Part shown: one piece after another, positions 30,633 through 40,957 of the stretch
Numbering within the stretch: position 1 is the stretch's first letter
Layout: every line of letters starts with the position of its first letter
Translations under genes and position numbers: made by a program
The notes under the pieces: model-generated
What the model was told of the DNA's origin: nothing
Database searches by the model: none
The model's input: only the letters and a program-made list of their open reading frames with translations
Source: Clostridium tepidum
Lineage (GTDB): Bacteria > Bacillota > Clostridia > Clostridiales > Clostridiaceae
Reading direction: 5' to 3'
DNA length: 64,000 nt
Assembly (NCBI RefSeq): GCF_002008345.1
Contig: NZ_MRAE01000003.1
Coordinates: forward strand, 1 to 64,000

Positions 30633-32282
30633 ATGTCAAGCATTTCAAATATAAATAATGTTTATAATAATAGCACAAAAAAAATATCTAGCAAAATTTC
30701 TTTTGAAATAGATCAAATTTTTGCTGCAAAAGTAGTGGGTGAAGGTGTAACCCCAGATGAAGTAATATTAAAACTGATGGACGGATGGCAGTTTAAAGCA
30801 TCTATTGAAGATTTAAAAGGAAAGTTGCCTAATGGATTACTTAAATTTAAAGTTTTAGGATTTGAAGATGGAAAATTAGTTTTAAAATTTTTAGAAGGCA
30901 ATATAGCAGAGAATAAACAAACAGAACAAAATTCTATAGAAGATTTGTTACTTAAGGAGAATATAAAACTAAGTAAAGAAGATTATTCTTTATTAGAAAA
31001 AATGATAAAGCATAATATACCTTTAACTAAGGACAATATATTAAAAGTTGTAAATTTATCAAATTTTATGGAAAAGTTAAAAAACAATCCTAAAGAGGGA
31101 GATCTGTTTATTGAAAATTATATAAAGGGTAAAGGTATAGATTTACAAAATCCTAAAGGTCAATATATAAAAGATGTATTAAAGGGATTCTTTAATGAGC
31201 TAAAAACTTTAACAGAAGAAGATTTATTTGTTTTATTAGAAAGTAATATAGATTTGACCGAAGAAAATATAAAAGCTTTTAAAGAGATTTTTAAAGAATC
31301 TAATATTTATAATAAGATAAATAATACTTACAAAGAATTAAATAAATCTAGCATGTATAATAGAGGGATAATATCTGATAAAAATATATCTGATAGAGAT
31401 ATTTTGGTAAATAGTATACAATCAAAAACAATAGAAAATCAGACAAGTATTAAAAATGAAAATATTGCTAGAAATGAGCTGATAAGTACTTTTAAAACAC
31501 TTATGGCAACAGGAAACGAAGAAAACATAAATTTAGTGAAGGATTTAATATTAGCTGAAAAGGATGTAAATGAAATATTAAAAAACTTTACTAAAGAAGA
31601 ACAGGAAATGTTAGGGTTAAAGGTAAAAATAGAAATAACTAAAGGAATTGAACAAAACTTATCAACAGAATCTACAAAAAATATTAAGACTAAAACAATA
31701 GACATATCAAATAATAAGGCACAACAATTAGATTCTTCAAGTGTAAAAGAACAAATAAATATAAAAACAAATGAGATCAAAGACATAGTAAAAAATCTTA
31801 TGGATTCATTGAAAGATGTTAATAATTCATCCTATGATAAAGTAATAAGTATATTAAAAAATAATATAAATAATTTCAAAATGTTTAATACTATATCTAA
31901 TGAATATTATTATTTAGATTTACCTTTAAACTTTAAACAAAATGAATGTGATTGTAAAATCATAATAAAAGATGAAAGAAGTAAAGGAAAGAAAATAGAT
32001 TCTAGTAATGTAAAGATAGCTACATCTATAGCTACAGCCAATATGGATATAGTAGATGCTTATATTACTCTCAAGAATAATAATATGGAAATTAATATAA
32101 AGACTATGAAGGAATGGGTAGGCTTGTTAAATAAGGATAAAAATAAACTTATAGAAGATATGAGCAGTATGGGGTATAATATTTTTATAAAAGTAGAAGA
32201 AAAGGCAGAAATATTTAATATATCGAATTGTAGAAAATTTTTTAATGATAACAATTTAAATGCTATTGATATTAAAGCATAA
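30633..32282 (+). CDS. FliK-like (YlqG-type) protein
   Basis: 549 residues, Lys/Asn/Glu rich, soluble. A small N-terminal domain (residues 20-95) is followed by a long helical, low-complexity middle and a C-terminal domain ending in VGLLNKDKNKLIEDMSSMGYNIFIKVEE, which resembles the FliK hook-length-control C-domain. The pairing with an FlhB C-terminal-like gene 20 bases downstream mirrors ylqG-ylqH of Bacillus subtilis. No flagellar genes are near, so the actual role is uncertain. Confidence 0.65.
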   Translation: MSSISNINNVYNNSTKKISSKISFEIDQIFAAKVVGEGVTPDEVILKLMDGWQFKASIEDLKGKLPNGLLKFKVLGFEDGKLVLKFLEGNIAENKQTEQNSIEDLLLKENIKLSKEDYSLLEKMIKHNIPLTKDNILKVVNLSNFMEKLKNNPKEGDLFIENYIKGKGIDLQNPKGQYIKDVLKGFFNELKTLTEEDLFVLLESNIDLTEENIKAFKEIFKESNIYNKINNTYKELNKSSMYNRGIISDKNISDRDILVNSIQSKTIENQTSIKNENIARNELISTFKTLMATGNEENINLVKDLILAEKDVNEILKNFTKEEQEMLGLKVKIEITKGIEQNLSTESTKNIKTKTIDISNNKAQQLDSSSVKEQINIKTNEIKDIVKNLMDSLKDVNNSSYDKVISILKNNINNFKMFNTISNEYYYLDLPLNFKQNECDCKIIIKDERSKGKKIDSSNVKIATSIATANMDIVDAYITLKNNNMEINIKTMKEWVGLLNKDKNKLIEDMSSMGYNIFIKVEEKAEIFNISNCRKFFNDNNLNAIDIKA

Positions 32283-32302
32283 TAAAAGATTGGGTGATTA
32301 TT

Positions 32303-32563
32303 TTGAATGAAAGAAAAAAGGCTGCAGCTTTAAAATATGAAGAAAGTTATACATCGCCAGTGGTTACGGCTGCTGGTATGGGATATGTAGCAGATAAAAT
32401 TTTAGAAAAGGCTTCAGAAGAGAAGGTACCTATAGTTTATGATAAAGAATTAGCAAATCTTTTAACTAATATAGATATAGGCGATTCTATACCCTATGAG
32501 TTATATGATGCAGTAGCAAAAGTAATAGCATATGTTATGGAAATAGATGAAAGAATAAAATAA
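32303..32563 (+). CDS. FlhB C-terminal domain-like protein (YlqH-type)
   Basis: 86 residues. Matches the cytoplasmic tail of the export-switch proteins FlhB/YscU as a stand-alone protein: RKKAAALKYEES, VVTAAGMGYVADKILEKA, VPIVYDKELANLL. The autocleaving NPTH site of true FlhB is absent (TAAGMG at that place). TTG 32303 is the better start, 6 bases behind gggtgat; a GTG at 32294 overlaps the RBS. Forms a pair with the FliK-like gene. Confidence 0.85.
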   Translation: MNERKKAAALKYEESYTSPVVTAAGMGYVADKILEKASEEKVPIVYDKELANLLTNIDIGDSIPYELYDAVAKVIAYVMEIDERIK

Positions 32564-32576
32564 TAGAGGTGATATA

Positions 32577-33263
32577 GTGAGCTTATATGCAATATCAGAT
32601 TTACACTTAGCTTTCAATGAGGATAAACCTATGGATATATTTGGTGATAAATGGGTTATGCATCATGAGAGAATTAAAGAAAACTGGGAGAGAAAAATAA
32701 CTAAAGATGATACAATACTTATAGCTGGAGATATTTCATGGTCTATGAAAATAGAAGACGGTTTGAATGATTTAGGATGGATTCATGATTTAAGTGGAAG
32801 AAAAATTTTAATAAAAGGTAATCATGATTATTGGTGGAATTCTATAACTAAATTAAATAAATTATATAAAGATATGAACTTTATACAAAATAATTTTTAT
32901 ACATATGAAGATTATGCCATATGTGGTACAAGAGGATGGAGTCCTAAGCCATCAGATAATTTTACTAGTCATGATGAAAAAATATATAGAAGAGAACTCA
33001 TAAGACTAAGGTTATCATTAGATGAAGCTAAAAAAGCAGGAATGAAAAAATTTATAGTTATGTTACATTATCCTGCTACTAATGATAAATTTGAGGATTC
33101 ACCAATAACTGAGCTTTTAAAGGAATATAATGTAGAGAAGGTTATATATGGGCATTTACATGGGATAAGTGCAACTAAGTCATTAGAAGGATTAAGAGAT
33201 GGAATAGAGTACTATTTAACCTCGTGTGATCATATAAATTTTGATCCCGTAAAAATTATTTAA
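32577..33263 (+). CDS. calcineurin-like metallophosphoesterase
   Basis: 228 residues with the five metallophosphoesterase blocks: ISDLHL near the start, AGDISW, KGNHDYWW, the HYPA motif MLHYPATND, and GHLHG. Metal-dependent phosphatase; substrate unknown. GTG start with agaggtgat RBS, 13 bases after the FlhB-like gene. Its stop region overlaps the 5-prime arm of a terminator. Confidence 0.93.
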   Translation: MSLYAISDLHLAFNEDKPMDIFGDKWVMHHERIKENWERKITKDDTILIAGDISWSMKIEDGLNDLGWIHDLSGRKILIKGNHDYWWNSITKLNKLYKDMNFIQNNFYTYEDYAICGTRGWSPKPSDNFTSHDEKIYRRELIRLRLSLDEAKKAGMKKFIVMLHYPATNDKFEDSPITELLKEYNVEKVIYGHLHGISATKSLEGLRDGIEYYLTSCDHINFDPVKII

Positions 33264-33279
33264 TTTACGGGATTTTTAA
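33244..33279 (+). terminator. terminator overlapping the phosphoesterase stop
   Basis: CCCGTAAA (33246-33253, inside the coding end) pairs with TTTACGGG (33264-33271), then ATTTTT. Confidence 0.85.
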
Positions 33280-33286
33280 TTGACAT

Positions 33287-34135
33287 TTATTTTATTTTAT
33301 TTATAAATTTAGATAAAAATCTACCTTTGGACTTAGTATTATCTTTTTTATCAATTTCCATAGATATATCATTTACAGTATTAGAATCGATTTCATTCAT
33401 TTGTTCTTTTATAAGATCTTTTTGATCTCTAGCTAAATTTTTTAATCTACTAGAAATACCAGGATATGTTATAATATTACTAAACAAACGTAAGGCTTCT
33501 TTAGTATTGCCAGTTCTTCTCATCAATTCAGCTATTAGATACAAGGTAGTATAATTATCCATACCGTATATAGGAAAATCCTCAGAAGAATAGGCTTCTT
33601 TAAGAGATTCTAAAGCTTGATTTAAAAATAAATTTTCTTTATCGTGATTGTTTTTCAATCTATACATCCAAGCTAATTTTAAACAATTAAATGCTTTCTT
33701 GCTGGCAGCAGATTCTATAACTACATAGTTTAATAAAGATAATTTAAATCTTTCAATAGCTATATCTATATTATATATTTCAGGATATTCCCTAGGAACC
33801 CAATTAGGATTTATTCTTTCTTTTACAGAATTTATTTGAAAAGATTTTATTTTATTAAAGTCGCTTTTCATAGCTGCATAGCCACATTCAGTACAAACCC
33901 AAACATCATAAAAATAAGGGTTTATAATAGAATATCGTATAAAAAGATCAGAATCTTTTTTTACAACTCTATAAGAGGAAGTTTTTATAGACTTTGCTTT
34001 AAAGATATTGCCACACACAGGACAGGTGACTTCTTTGTTATATAAAAGGGATTTTTCTTTTAACCACTCAGCACTATTTTTTTTATATATTGGCCACTCC
34101 TCACTATTATTTTTATGTGATTCATCATAATTCAA
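33287..34135 (-). CDS. DUF2225 zinc-binding protein
   Basis: 282 residues. An N-terminal zinc ribbon is built from CPVCG (about residue 36) and CTECGYAA (about residue 76), followed by a helical region like TPR repeats (about residues 130-240). Function of the family is unknown. The frame is open to 34216, but TTG 34135 has gaaggtgat 6 bases before it and is preferred. Divergent from relQ. Confidence 0.85.
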   Translation of the reverse strand: MNYDESHKNNSEEWPIYKKNSAEWLKEKSLLYNKEVTCPVCGNIFKAKSIKTSSYRVVKKDSDLFIRYSIINPYFYDVWVCTECGYAAMKSDFNKIKSFQINSVKERINPNWVPREYPEIYNIDIAIERFKLSLLNYVVIESAASKKAFNCLKLAWMYRLKNNHDKENLFLNQALESLKEAYSSEDFPIYGMDNYTTLYLIAELMRRTGNTKEALRLFSNIITYPGISSRLKNLARDQKDLIKEQMNEIDSNTVNDISMEIDKKDNTKSKGRFLSKFINKIK

Positions 34136-34291
34136 AATTATCACCTTCATTTTCGCATTCATATCTGATATTATAATTATATCAAATATCCAATTATAAT
34201 TATATTGTAATGTCAAAATAATGTATAATGATAATGGGGAATATGAAATAACTTGTAAAATTTAAAGCATATATTGAAAAGGGTGAAAGCT

Positions 34292-35080
34292 ATGGCACTA
34301 GGTGAATGGAAAACTTTTTTAATTCCATATAAGCAAGCAGTAGAAGAACTTAAAGTTAAGCTAAGAAGTATAAGAAAAGAATATAGAGAAAAAAATGAAT
34401 ATTCTCCTATAGAATTTGTTACAGGAAGAGTAAAGGAAATTTCTAGTATATTAGAAAAAGCAAACAAATTCAATATACCATTAGATAGAATTGGTTATGA
34501 AATGGAGGATATAGCTGGTATAAGAATAATGTGTCAATTTACTAGTGATATAGAAAAAGTAGTAGAATTAGTACGACAGAGAAAAGATATGCAAATAATA
34601 TATGAAAAAGATTATATAACCAATGTTAAAAATAGTGGTTATAGAAGTTATCATATGATTATAAAATATCCTGTTAGTATGGCAGAGGGGCAAAAAGAAA
34701 TTTTAGCAGAGCTTCAAATAAGAACATTAGCTATGAATTTTTGGGCTACTATAGAACATTCATTAAATTATAAATATAAACATCAAATACCTAATGATAT
34801 AAAATTAAAGCTTAAATCAGCAGCAGATGCAGCTTTTAATTTAGATAAACTTATGATGGAAATAAAAGATGAAATAAAAGATGCACAAAAGCTTTTTGAA
34901 GTAAAATCAAGTTTAGTATCTTATATAATGGATAATATCTTAACATTACAGTCTATGGGAAAAATTGCAGACTCTAACAGATATCAAGTACAATTAAATA
35001 AGCTTATAGAAGAAGGAGAAGTATTTGAGTTAAATAGCCTTCTAAAATCCACAGAAAAAACTATAGAAATGTATAAATAA
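34292..35080 (+). CDS. relQ: small alarmone synthetase RelQ (YjbM-type)
   Basis: 262 residues, synthetase domain only, so it makes (p)ppGpp but has no HD hydrolase part. Clear RelQ/YjbM pattern: PYKQAVEELKVKLRSIRKEY, SPIEFVTGRVKEISSILEKA, DIAGIRIMCQF, SGYRSYHMIIKYP, EIQIRT-type LQIRTLAMNFWATIEHSLNYKY. ATG 34292 preferred behind gggtga over TTG 34274. Monocistronic, ending in the palindromic element at 35185. Confidence 0.94.
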   Translation: MALGEWKTFLIPYKQAVEELKVKLRSIRKEYREKNEYSPIEFVTGRVKEISSILEKANKFNIPLDRIGYEMEDIAGIRIMCQFTSDIEKVVELVRQRKDMQIIYEKDYITNVKNSGYRSYHMIIKYPVSMAEGQKEILAELQIRTLAMNFWATIEHSLNYKYKHQIPNDIKLKLKSAADAAFNLDKLMMEIKDEIKDAQKLFEVKSSLVSYIMDNILTLQSMGKIADSNRYQVQLNKLIEEGEVFELNSLLKSTEKTIEMYK

Positions 35081-35184
35081 TATTGGGTAATTTTTAAACT
35101 AATTAATATGGCATCTAAATTTTATTCCATAAATTTTAAATCATAAATTATATAGTTAATTATTGAATAAGCTATTAAATAGGA

Positions 35185-35438
35185 AATCTCAAAAATTTAA
35201 TGCAGTAAATATAAAATAATATATGTAATAAGTATGTGAATAAGCTTAGAAGTTCTTAATTTGACTCCATTAAAAATTTTCTACCCGGTAGAGGCGACAT
35301 CCTGTCTTCATTACCGGTTCCTAACATTCTGTGAGGAATTACTTAAATTTTTAATTCCGTCAAATTAAGAACTTCTTGAATTGTATAAATTGTTTATGAA
35401 TGTATTATTTATATTTATGGTTTAAAATTAAATCCATT
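35185..35438. repeat. palindromic element, long copy with structured core
   Basis: About 250 bases between convergent relQ and leuS. The outer ends are related to the 25597-25725 element. Inside is a perfect 18-bp inverted repeat (35248-35265 with 35359-35376). Within that an 11-bp stem (35269-35279 with 35345-35355) encloses two GC-richer hairpins: CCGGTA/TACCGG (35285-35317) containing GACA-tcc-TGTC, and TTCCT/AGGAA (35318-35338). It looks like a nested insertion or a folded RNA. Confidence 0.7.
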
Positions 35439-35463
35439 TTTATTTTGAGATAACCTTTTAATT

Positions 35464-37905
35464 TTATTTAGCAACTATATTAACTAATCTATTTTTTATT
35501 ACTATAACTTTTTTAATTTCTTTATCGCCTATAAAGTTTTTAATATCCTCATTGCTTAAAGCAGCTTCTTTTATTTCATCTTCTGATGAACTAGTAGATA
35601 TATTTATTTTAGCTCTTATTTTACCGTTTACTTGTATAGCTATTTCAACTTCATCTTTTATTAAGGCTTTAGGATCAAATTCAGGCCATTTTTCATTAAA
35701 AACAGAAGAATTCATTCCTATAAGTTCCCATTGTTCTTCAGCAAAGTGAGGAGCAAAAGGTGCTAATAATGTTATAAAGTCAATTATACTTTCTTTTAAG
35801 AATGAAGAGTTTTTAGTAGTATTATTACCCAAATATTTAGATAATGCATTTGTAAATTCCATTAATCTTGCTATAGAAGTATTAAATTGCATTTTATCTA
35901 TATCTTCAGTTATAGATTTAATACTATTATTTCTTATATAGTTTAATTCTTTTTCATCTTTATCCATAGTAGATTTATTATTTTTAGCATTTTTTATCTC
36001 TTCTCTAGCATTTTCTAATATTCTTTCCACTCTATCTACAAATCTACCAATAGATTTTATAGCATCGTCGCTCCAAGCGCCACCTTCTGTATAATCAAAC
36101 CCAAACATTAAATACATTCTAAATACGTCTGCACCAAATTCCTTTATATAATCATCAGGAGAAATAGTGTTTCCTTTTGATTTACTCATTTTTAAACCAT
36201 CAGGTCCTAATATTAAGCCTTGATGAGTAAGTGATAAAAAAGGTTCATCAAAGTTTAAATAACCCATATCTCTTAAAGCTTTAGTTATAAATCTAGCGTA
36301 TAAAAGGTGCATGCAAGCATGTTCAGGACCTCCAACATATTTATCAACTGGAAGCATTTTATTGATTAATTCAGGATCAAAAGCGGCTTCACTGTTTTTA
36401 TTATCTGGATATCTTAAATAATACCAAGAAGAACATACAAAAGTATCTAACGTATCTGCCTCTCTTCTAGCTGGACCACCACATTTTGGGCAAGTTGTGT
36501 GTATAAAATCATCACATTTGCTTAAAGGAGATTTACCATCCGGAGAAAATTCAACATTATATGGAAGTTCTACAGGAAGTTGTTCTATTGGAACTTCTAC
36601 TGTACCACATTTTTCACAATAAATTATAGGAATAGGAGCTCCCCAATATCTTTGTCTAGATACAAGCCAATCTCTTAATCTATAGTTAACTTTCTTTTTA
36701 CCAAGATTCATAGATTCTAACTTAGAAATCACTGCTTCTTTTGCTTTTGAACCAGATAGGCCATCAAATTCTCCACTGTTAATCATTTTGCCATATTCTG
36801 TGTAAGGAAGAGAATCACCGCCTTCTATAACTCTTTCTATAGGAAGTTCATATTTAGTAGCAAAAGCGAAATCTCTTTCATCATGAGCAGGAACTGCCAT
36901 TACACAACCTGTTCCATAAGTATTTAATACATAATCTCCTATCCATATAGGTATCTTTTTACCATTTATAGGATTTATAGCATAAGAACCTGAAAATACA
37001 CCAGTTTTTTCACGAGTAATAGATTGTCTTTCTATATCAGATTGTTTTTTAGCTTGTTCTTTATATGCTTCAACTGCAGTTTTATTTTCTTCTGTAGTTA
37101 GTTTATCTACTAAATCATTTTCTGGAGCTAAAACTACATAAGTAACTCCAAATAAAGTATCAACTCTTGTAGTAAATACATTAAAGCTTAAGTCTGAATC
37201 TGCTACTTTAAATGTAACTTCAGAACCTACAGATTTTCCAATCCAGTGTTTTTGCATAGCTTTAGTTTTTTCAGGCCAATCTAATTCATCAAGTTTTTCT
37301 AATAATTCATCAGCATAATCAGTAATTTTTAAAAACCATTGTTCAAGATTTTTTTTATCAACATTACTATCGCATCTTTCACATTTCCCATCTACAACTT
37401 GTTCGTTAGCAAGAACAGTATTACAACTTGGGCACCAATTAACAGGTGCTTTCTTTTTATAAGCTAATCCTTTTTCATAAAGTTTTAAAAATACCCATTG
37501 AGTCCATTTATAATAATCTGGTGAGCAGGTAATAATTTCATTTTCCCAGTTAAACATAGCACCCATAGCTTTTAATTGAGCTTCCATAGTTTCGATATTT
37601 TTAAAGGTAGAATCTTTTGGATGTATACCTGTTTTTATTGCAAAGTTTTCAGCAGGAAGACCAAAAGCATCAAACCCCATAGGTTGAAAGACATTATATC
37701 CTTGCATTCTTTTAAATCTTGCCCAAGAGTCTACAGGTCCATAGTTAAACCAGTGACCTGCGTGTAGTTTACTTCCTGATGGATAAGAAAACATTTCAAG
37801 TACATATAATTTTTTATCTAAATTTTCATTGTTAAATTTAGATAGAGAATTTTCTTCCCATCTTTTTTGCCACTTTTCATCGATTTTAGTACTATAGTTT
37901 CCCAT
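35464..37905 (-). CDS. leuS: leucyl-tRNA synthetase
   Basis: 813 residues, class I synthetase charging tRNA-Leu. HIGH-type motif is KLHAGHW near residue 52, the zinc clusters are [11 protein letters not shown] and [10 protein letters not shown], the editing (CP1) domain has [18 protein letters not shown], and the KMSKS motif is [11 protein letters not shown] near residue 575. Full length. RBS ggaggatt before ATG. Governed by a T-box leader on the same strand. Confidence 0.98.
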   Translation of the reverse strand: MGNYSTKIDEKWQKRWEENSLSKFNNENLDKKLYVLEMFSYPSGSKLHAGHWFNYGPVDSWARFKRMQGYNVFQPMGFDAFGLPAENFAIKTGIHPKDSTFKNIETMEAQLKAMGAMFNWENEIITCSPDYYKWTQWVFLKLYEKGLAYKKKAPVNWCPSCNTVLANEQVVDGKCERCDSNVDKKNLEQWFLKITDYADELLEKLDELDWPEKTKAMQKHWIGKSVGSEVTFKVADSDLSFNVFTTRVDTLFGVTYVVLAPENDLVDKLTTEENKTAVEAYKEQAKKQSDIERQSITREKTGVFSGSYAINPINGKKIPIWIGDYVLNTYGTGCVMAVPAHDERDFAFATKYELPIERVIEGGDSLPYTEYGKMINSGEFDGLSGSKAKEAVISKLESMNLGKKKVNYRLRDWLVSRQRYWGAPIPIIYCEKCGTVEVPIEQLPVELPYNVEFSPDGKSPLSKCDDFIHTTCPKCGGPARREADTLDTFVCSSWYYLRYPDNKNSEAAFDPELINKMLPVDKYVGGPEHACMHLLYARFITKALRDMGYLNFDEPFLSLTHQGLILGPDGLKMSKSKGNTISPDDYIKEFGADVFRMYLMFGFDYTEGGAWSDDAIKSIGRFVDRVERILENAREEIKNAKNNKSTMDKDEKELNYIRNNSIKSITEDIDKMQFNTSIARLMEFTNALSKYLGNNTTKNSSFLKESIIDFITLLAPFAPHFAEEQWELIGMNSSVFNEKWPEFDPKALIKDEVEIAIQVNGKIRAKINISTSSSEDEIKEAALSNEDIKNFIGDKEIKKVIVIKNRLVNIVAK

Positions 37906-37960
37906 AATAATCCTCCTTGTATTTTATAAATTATTATATGAGTAAATTACATAATTAAAT

Positions 37961-37995
37961 AAAAAAACCCTCATCTCCTATAGAGACGAAGGGTT
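37961..37995 (-). terminator. leuS T-box terminator
   Basis: On the minus strand AACCCTTCGTCTC pairs with GAGATGAGGGTT around TATAG, followed by seven T. This is the attenuator competing with the antiterminator that holds the T-box bulge. Confidence 0.92.
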
Positions 37996-37997
37996 AT

Positions 37998-38190
37998 TCG
38001 CGGTACCACTCTAATTAAACCTATAAATTATAGATTTCTCTTATAAAAATAACGGTTTTACCCGTGTCTACTTTTTATAGACAGGCTCCCAAGCAAGTTC
38101 ATATTTTTCTATACTGTTTCCCACCAACCAACAGTTCTCTTTATATAGAATAAATACTACTACTCTTGTTCAAAGCTTTTAATATTAATT
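37998..38190 (-). promoter_or_regulatory. T-box leader of leuS
   Basis: The conserved T-box sequence GAGTGGTACCGCG is read on the minus strand around 38000-38012, and stem I carries the AGTAGTA and GGTTGGTGGGAAACAG-like blocks. A candidate specifier is CTT (Leu) within GAACTTGCT near 38095. Uncharged tRNA-Leu should promote antitermination and leuS expression. Confidence 0.93.
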
Positions 38191-38198
38191 TATACTCA

Positions 38199-38227
38199 AT
38201 TTTATATTATGATCCATATGTTGTCAA
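38199..38227 (-). promoter_or_regulatory. predicted sigma-A promoter of leuS leader
   Basis: Minus strand TTGACA (38222-38227), 17-base spacer, TAAAAT (38199-38204). Places the start at the beginning of T-box stem I. Confidence 0.65.
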
Positions 38228-38252
38228 GGGATTAATAAATATATATTTTTTA

Positions 38253-38657
38253 TTAATATTCTAAAGGATAAGGCCATGAATTTAATTGATCTAAAACATA
38301 TATATTAGTAAATCCTAATTTATCTAATAGATTTGAGGCGTTTTTAGCACGTATACCATTATTGCAATAAATAATTATTTTAGTATCTTTATCTATATTT
38401 TTAGATAATATCGTATTTTTAAATTCATTTATTGGAATGTTTAAGCTATTAGGTATATGACCATTACTAAATTCTTTATGAGTTCTTACATCTATTATTA
38501 GGGCAGTAGAATATGGATTTGATGAAATTTGTTTTATTTCCTCTGGAGAAATATTTTTATAAGCTTTAGCACTATATATGGGTATTAGTAAAATACTTGT
38601 TAGCAATATTACAAATAAAGAGTAAAATATAAATTTATTTTTAACTCTGCAATTCAA
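38253..38657 (-). CDS. exported rhodanese-domain protein
   Basis: 134 residues. A signal/membrane helix (about residues 9-30) ends in SAKA, followed by a single rhodanese domain with IIDVRTHKEFSNGHIPNSLNIP and the active-site loop YCNNGIRAKNAS, whose Cys could carry persulfide sulfur. Likely acts outside the membrane; substrate unknown. TTG 38657 chosen because gaggtg lies 6 bases upstream; a GTG three codons earlier overlaps the RBS. Confidence 0.85.
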   Translation of the reverse strand: MNCRVKNKFIFYSLFVILLTSILLIPIYSAKAYKNISPEEIKQISSNPYSTALIIDVRTHKEFSNGHIPNSLNIPINEFKNTILSKNIDKDTKIIIYCNNGIRAKNASNLLDKLGFTNIYVLDQLNSWPYPLEY

Positions 38658-38788
38658 TTTATACACCTCACTTAAAATTTATATATATATTGTGTGCAAG
38701 TAAGGTTATTTTATTAGTAAAGAGTTAATTTAAAGTATAATTTTTCTTATTAGAATTGAAATATTATATAAAAAGTTTACGAAATAAA

Positions 38789-38815
38789 AAGAGTCCTTTA
38801 AAAAAAGAACTCTCA
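38789..38815 (-). terminator. terminator after tRNA-Gln
   Basis: On the minus strand AGAGTTCTT pairs with AAGGACTCT (one G-U), then TTTTT, directly behind the tRNA CCA end. Confidence 0.8.
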
Positions 38816-38890
38816 TGGCTGCCCATGCTGGATTCGAACCAACAAATGCCTGCTCCAGAGGCAGGTGCCTTACCATTTGGCGAATGGGCA
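38816..38890 (-). tRNA. tRNA-Gln (CTG)
   Basis: 75 bases with encoded CCA. Acceptor TGCCCAT pairs with ATGGGCA; anticodon stem CCTGC/GCAGG encloses ctctgga, giving CTG; T-loop ttcgaat. A terminator follows. Confidence 0.93.
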
Positions 38891-38943
38891 ATATTTATAT
38901 TAACAAAACTTATTATAACAAATTGAATAATTTTGTCAATAAG

Positions 38944-39480
38944 CTAAAACTTTGTATTATTAACAAAATGTTTATTAATATAAAATATAAATAAAGTTAA
39001 AATATAATCAAATACAATAAAAGCTATTTGAGCTATAATAAAGTATATATATGTATATTTATATTTATATTTATTTAGCATAGGTATGCCCTTAAAAAAC
39101 AATTTGTATATAAAAAATAAGATTAATAAAGATATATTAAAAAATATAAATTTTAATATTATTTCTATATAGAGTTTATTTAATTTTTCTATATAATATT
39201 TGATTATTCCATATAGTCCAAAAAATACTATATAAAAAATTACAGTACTTCTACTTATACCAACTATTAGGGAACATAAAATTGATGTGGATAAGTATAC
39301 TAAAAAACCATTTTTTATATTTGTACTTATTATAGATATAGGAATAATAGCGGAAGCAGTAGCTAACAAAGATAACTTATTTATTGGTAATATAGTACTT
39401 AGATAAATAAGCAAAAAACTTATAGCCGTAAATATTCCACCTTTAGCTATATGTGAAGATTTTAAATGGGTAGTTTTCAT
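38944..39480 (-). CDS. conserved membrane protein, ECF S-component-like
   Basis: 178 residues with about five or six membrane helices. The N-terminal KGGIFTAISFLLIYLSTILPINKL pattern resembles the first helices of substrate-binding ECF proteins, but I see no vitamin-specific motif, so the role is open. RBS ggggagatga. Last protein gene of a minus-strand group starting with the CYTH gene at 41497. Confidence 0.6.
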   Translation of the reverse strand: MKTTHLKSSHIAKGGIFTAISFLLIYLSTILPINKLSLLATASAIIPISIISTNIKNGFLVYLSTSILCSLIVGISRSTVIFYIVFFGLYGIIKYYIEKLNKLYIEIILKFIFFNISLLILFFIYKLFFKGIPMLNKYKYKYTYIYFIIAQIAFIVFDYILTLFIFYINKHFVNNTKF

Positions 39481-39504
39481 AAACTATCATCTCCCCAAAT
39501 TATT

Positions 39505-40092
39505 TTAGCAACAACTAATAAAATCTCCCCCACAACATTCACAGCAACAATCCATACAATAAAGAGTTCCACAAATTTTACACATATCAGGGTCACTTCT
39601 TCTTTCAGAATAGTATGGTTTTCTATAAGAATTATTATTTCTACTCATTTGATTTAAAGCATCTCTATATTCAAAATTTGATGGATCTAAATTATAAGCA
39701 TTATTAAAATAATTATAGGCTACATCATACCAACCTTTAGAATAATTTACACGTCCCATAAGATAATACCATTCAGCATTTCTTATATTTATTCTATTCA
39801 ATTTTTGTTCTGCAGATGATATATTACCTCTTTCTATATCATATTTTATAGAAGCATAATCATTAGAAGAATTACTGTTATAATTATTTGAATTATAACC
39901 TTGAGAAGTGCTATTTTTCATTAGATAGTCATAAGCTTTATTAATTTCTCGCATTTTTTGTTCAGCTAAATCTCTAAGAGGATTATCAGCATATTGATCA
40001 GGATGATATTTTTTAGCTAGTTTTCTGTAAGCTTGCTGAATTTCTTCTTTAGAGGCATTTTTATTTATTCCTAAAATTTCATAAGGATTCAT
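39505..40092 (-). CDS. J-domain protein with cysteine-rich tail
   Basis: 195 residues. A DnaJ domain occupies residues 1-65 with the HPD signature in KKYHPDQYA, so it should stimulate a DnaK ATPase. A TPR-like middle (residues 95-150) follows. The tail contains ten Cys in a short stretch ([20 protein letters not shown], then CC at the end), suited to metal binding. It lacks the G/F and zinc-finger regions of true DnaJ. Overlaps the DUF5685 gene by 14 bases, so coupling is likely. Confidence 0.85.
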   Translation of the reverse strand: MNPYEILGINKNASKEEIQQAYRKLAKKYHPDQYADNPLRDLAEQKMREINKAYDYLMKNSTSQGYNSNNYNSNSSNDYASIKYDIERGNISSAEQKLNRINIRNAEWYYLMGRVNYSKGWYDVAYNYFNNAYNLDPSNFEYRDALNQMSRNNNSYRKPYYSERRSDPDMCKICGTLYCMDCCCECCGGDFISCC

Positions 40093-40954
40093 TTTCTATG
40101 TTCACTCCTTTTAATATTCGTTCCATTTTTTCCATTAAACCAAATTGTAAAATATTATATAATAAACCTTTATTCTTTACAATAGGCATAGTGTTAAAAT
40201 TATTTAAACAAGCATTTGCACAATTTACTAGTAGAAAATCTACTTTGTCTTTTATACTATCTCTAAATTCCTTATAATTTAAATTATTTTTATTATAAAC
40301 ATTGTTTATAACATTAAATTTATTTTCATTCATGTCTTTTTCTAAATCATCAAAAGCATCAATTATATAAATCCATTTTCCTAGATTGTATCCTAACCAA
40401 TAAAGAGTATCTTTAAAATAAAAATCTTTATATGAAGATAGTATATACCCTGTTAGATGGGCAAAATGGTGAGAGATTTCATCAATATTTTTACCTTCAT
40501 AATTTTTTTCACAATCATATAAATTTTTCAAAGAATTATTCACAGTGTGGATATGTTTTTCAAATAAATTATTGTTTTTGTGTATGTATTTTTTTAAAAA
40601 TTTAGAAGATATATTACTTTTAATAGAATTATCATCTTCTATATTATCTAAAAGTTTATAATAACTTAAAGCCACATTAAAAAATGCTGCATATTTTAAC
40701 GCTTCATTATTGTTTATGATAACTTTCTTTTTTATAGGATGAATAATACAATGCACTTTTGTAAAGGTATTTTTATTATCTTCTAATGAGTCTAATAATA
40801 TGCCTAAAAAGGTCATATCATAATTTATAGTCATTCTAGGCAATTCACCATAATCCTTTTTAATAGTTTTACATAAACCACAATAATAAGCTCTAAATTT
40901 TTCATATTCTTTTATTTTAAGTTCCATTTTACAGGGTGTAACGTATCCAAACAT
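40079..40954 (-). CDS. DUF5685 family protein
   Basis: 291 residues. It begins MFGYVTPC and has YYCGLCK near residue 28, both typical of this uncharacterised family. The rest is helical. Two acidic patches, LLDNIEDD near residue 100 and [17 protein letters not shown] near residue 200, are spaced like the Asp-rich metal/diphosphate motifs of all-alpha isoprenoid synthases; this is a resemblance only. Four bases from the CYTH gene and overlapping the J-domain gene. Confidence 0.75.
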   Translation of the reverse strand: MFGYVTPCKMELKIKEYEKFRAYYCGLCKTIKKDYGELPRMTINYDMTFLGILLDSLEDNKNTFTKVHCIIHPIKKKVIINNNEALKYAAFFNVALSYYKLLDNIEDDNSIKSNISSKFLKKYIHKNNNLFEKHIHTVNNSLKNLYDCEKNYEGKNIDEISHHFAHLTGYILSSYKDFYFKDTLYWLGYNLGKWIYIIDAFDDLEKDMNENKFNVINNVYNKNNLNYKEFRDSIKDKVDFLLVNCANACLNNFNTMPIVKNKGLLYNILQFGLMEKMERILKGVNIENESL

Positions 40955-40957
40955 ATA

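Noticed and set aside
35281-35340. Possible lysine riboswitch from the gtagaggcgac stretch
   Set aside because: Only this short block resembles the class; other conserved parts, size and a lysine gene are missing.
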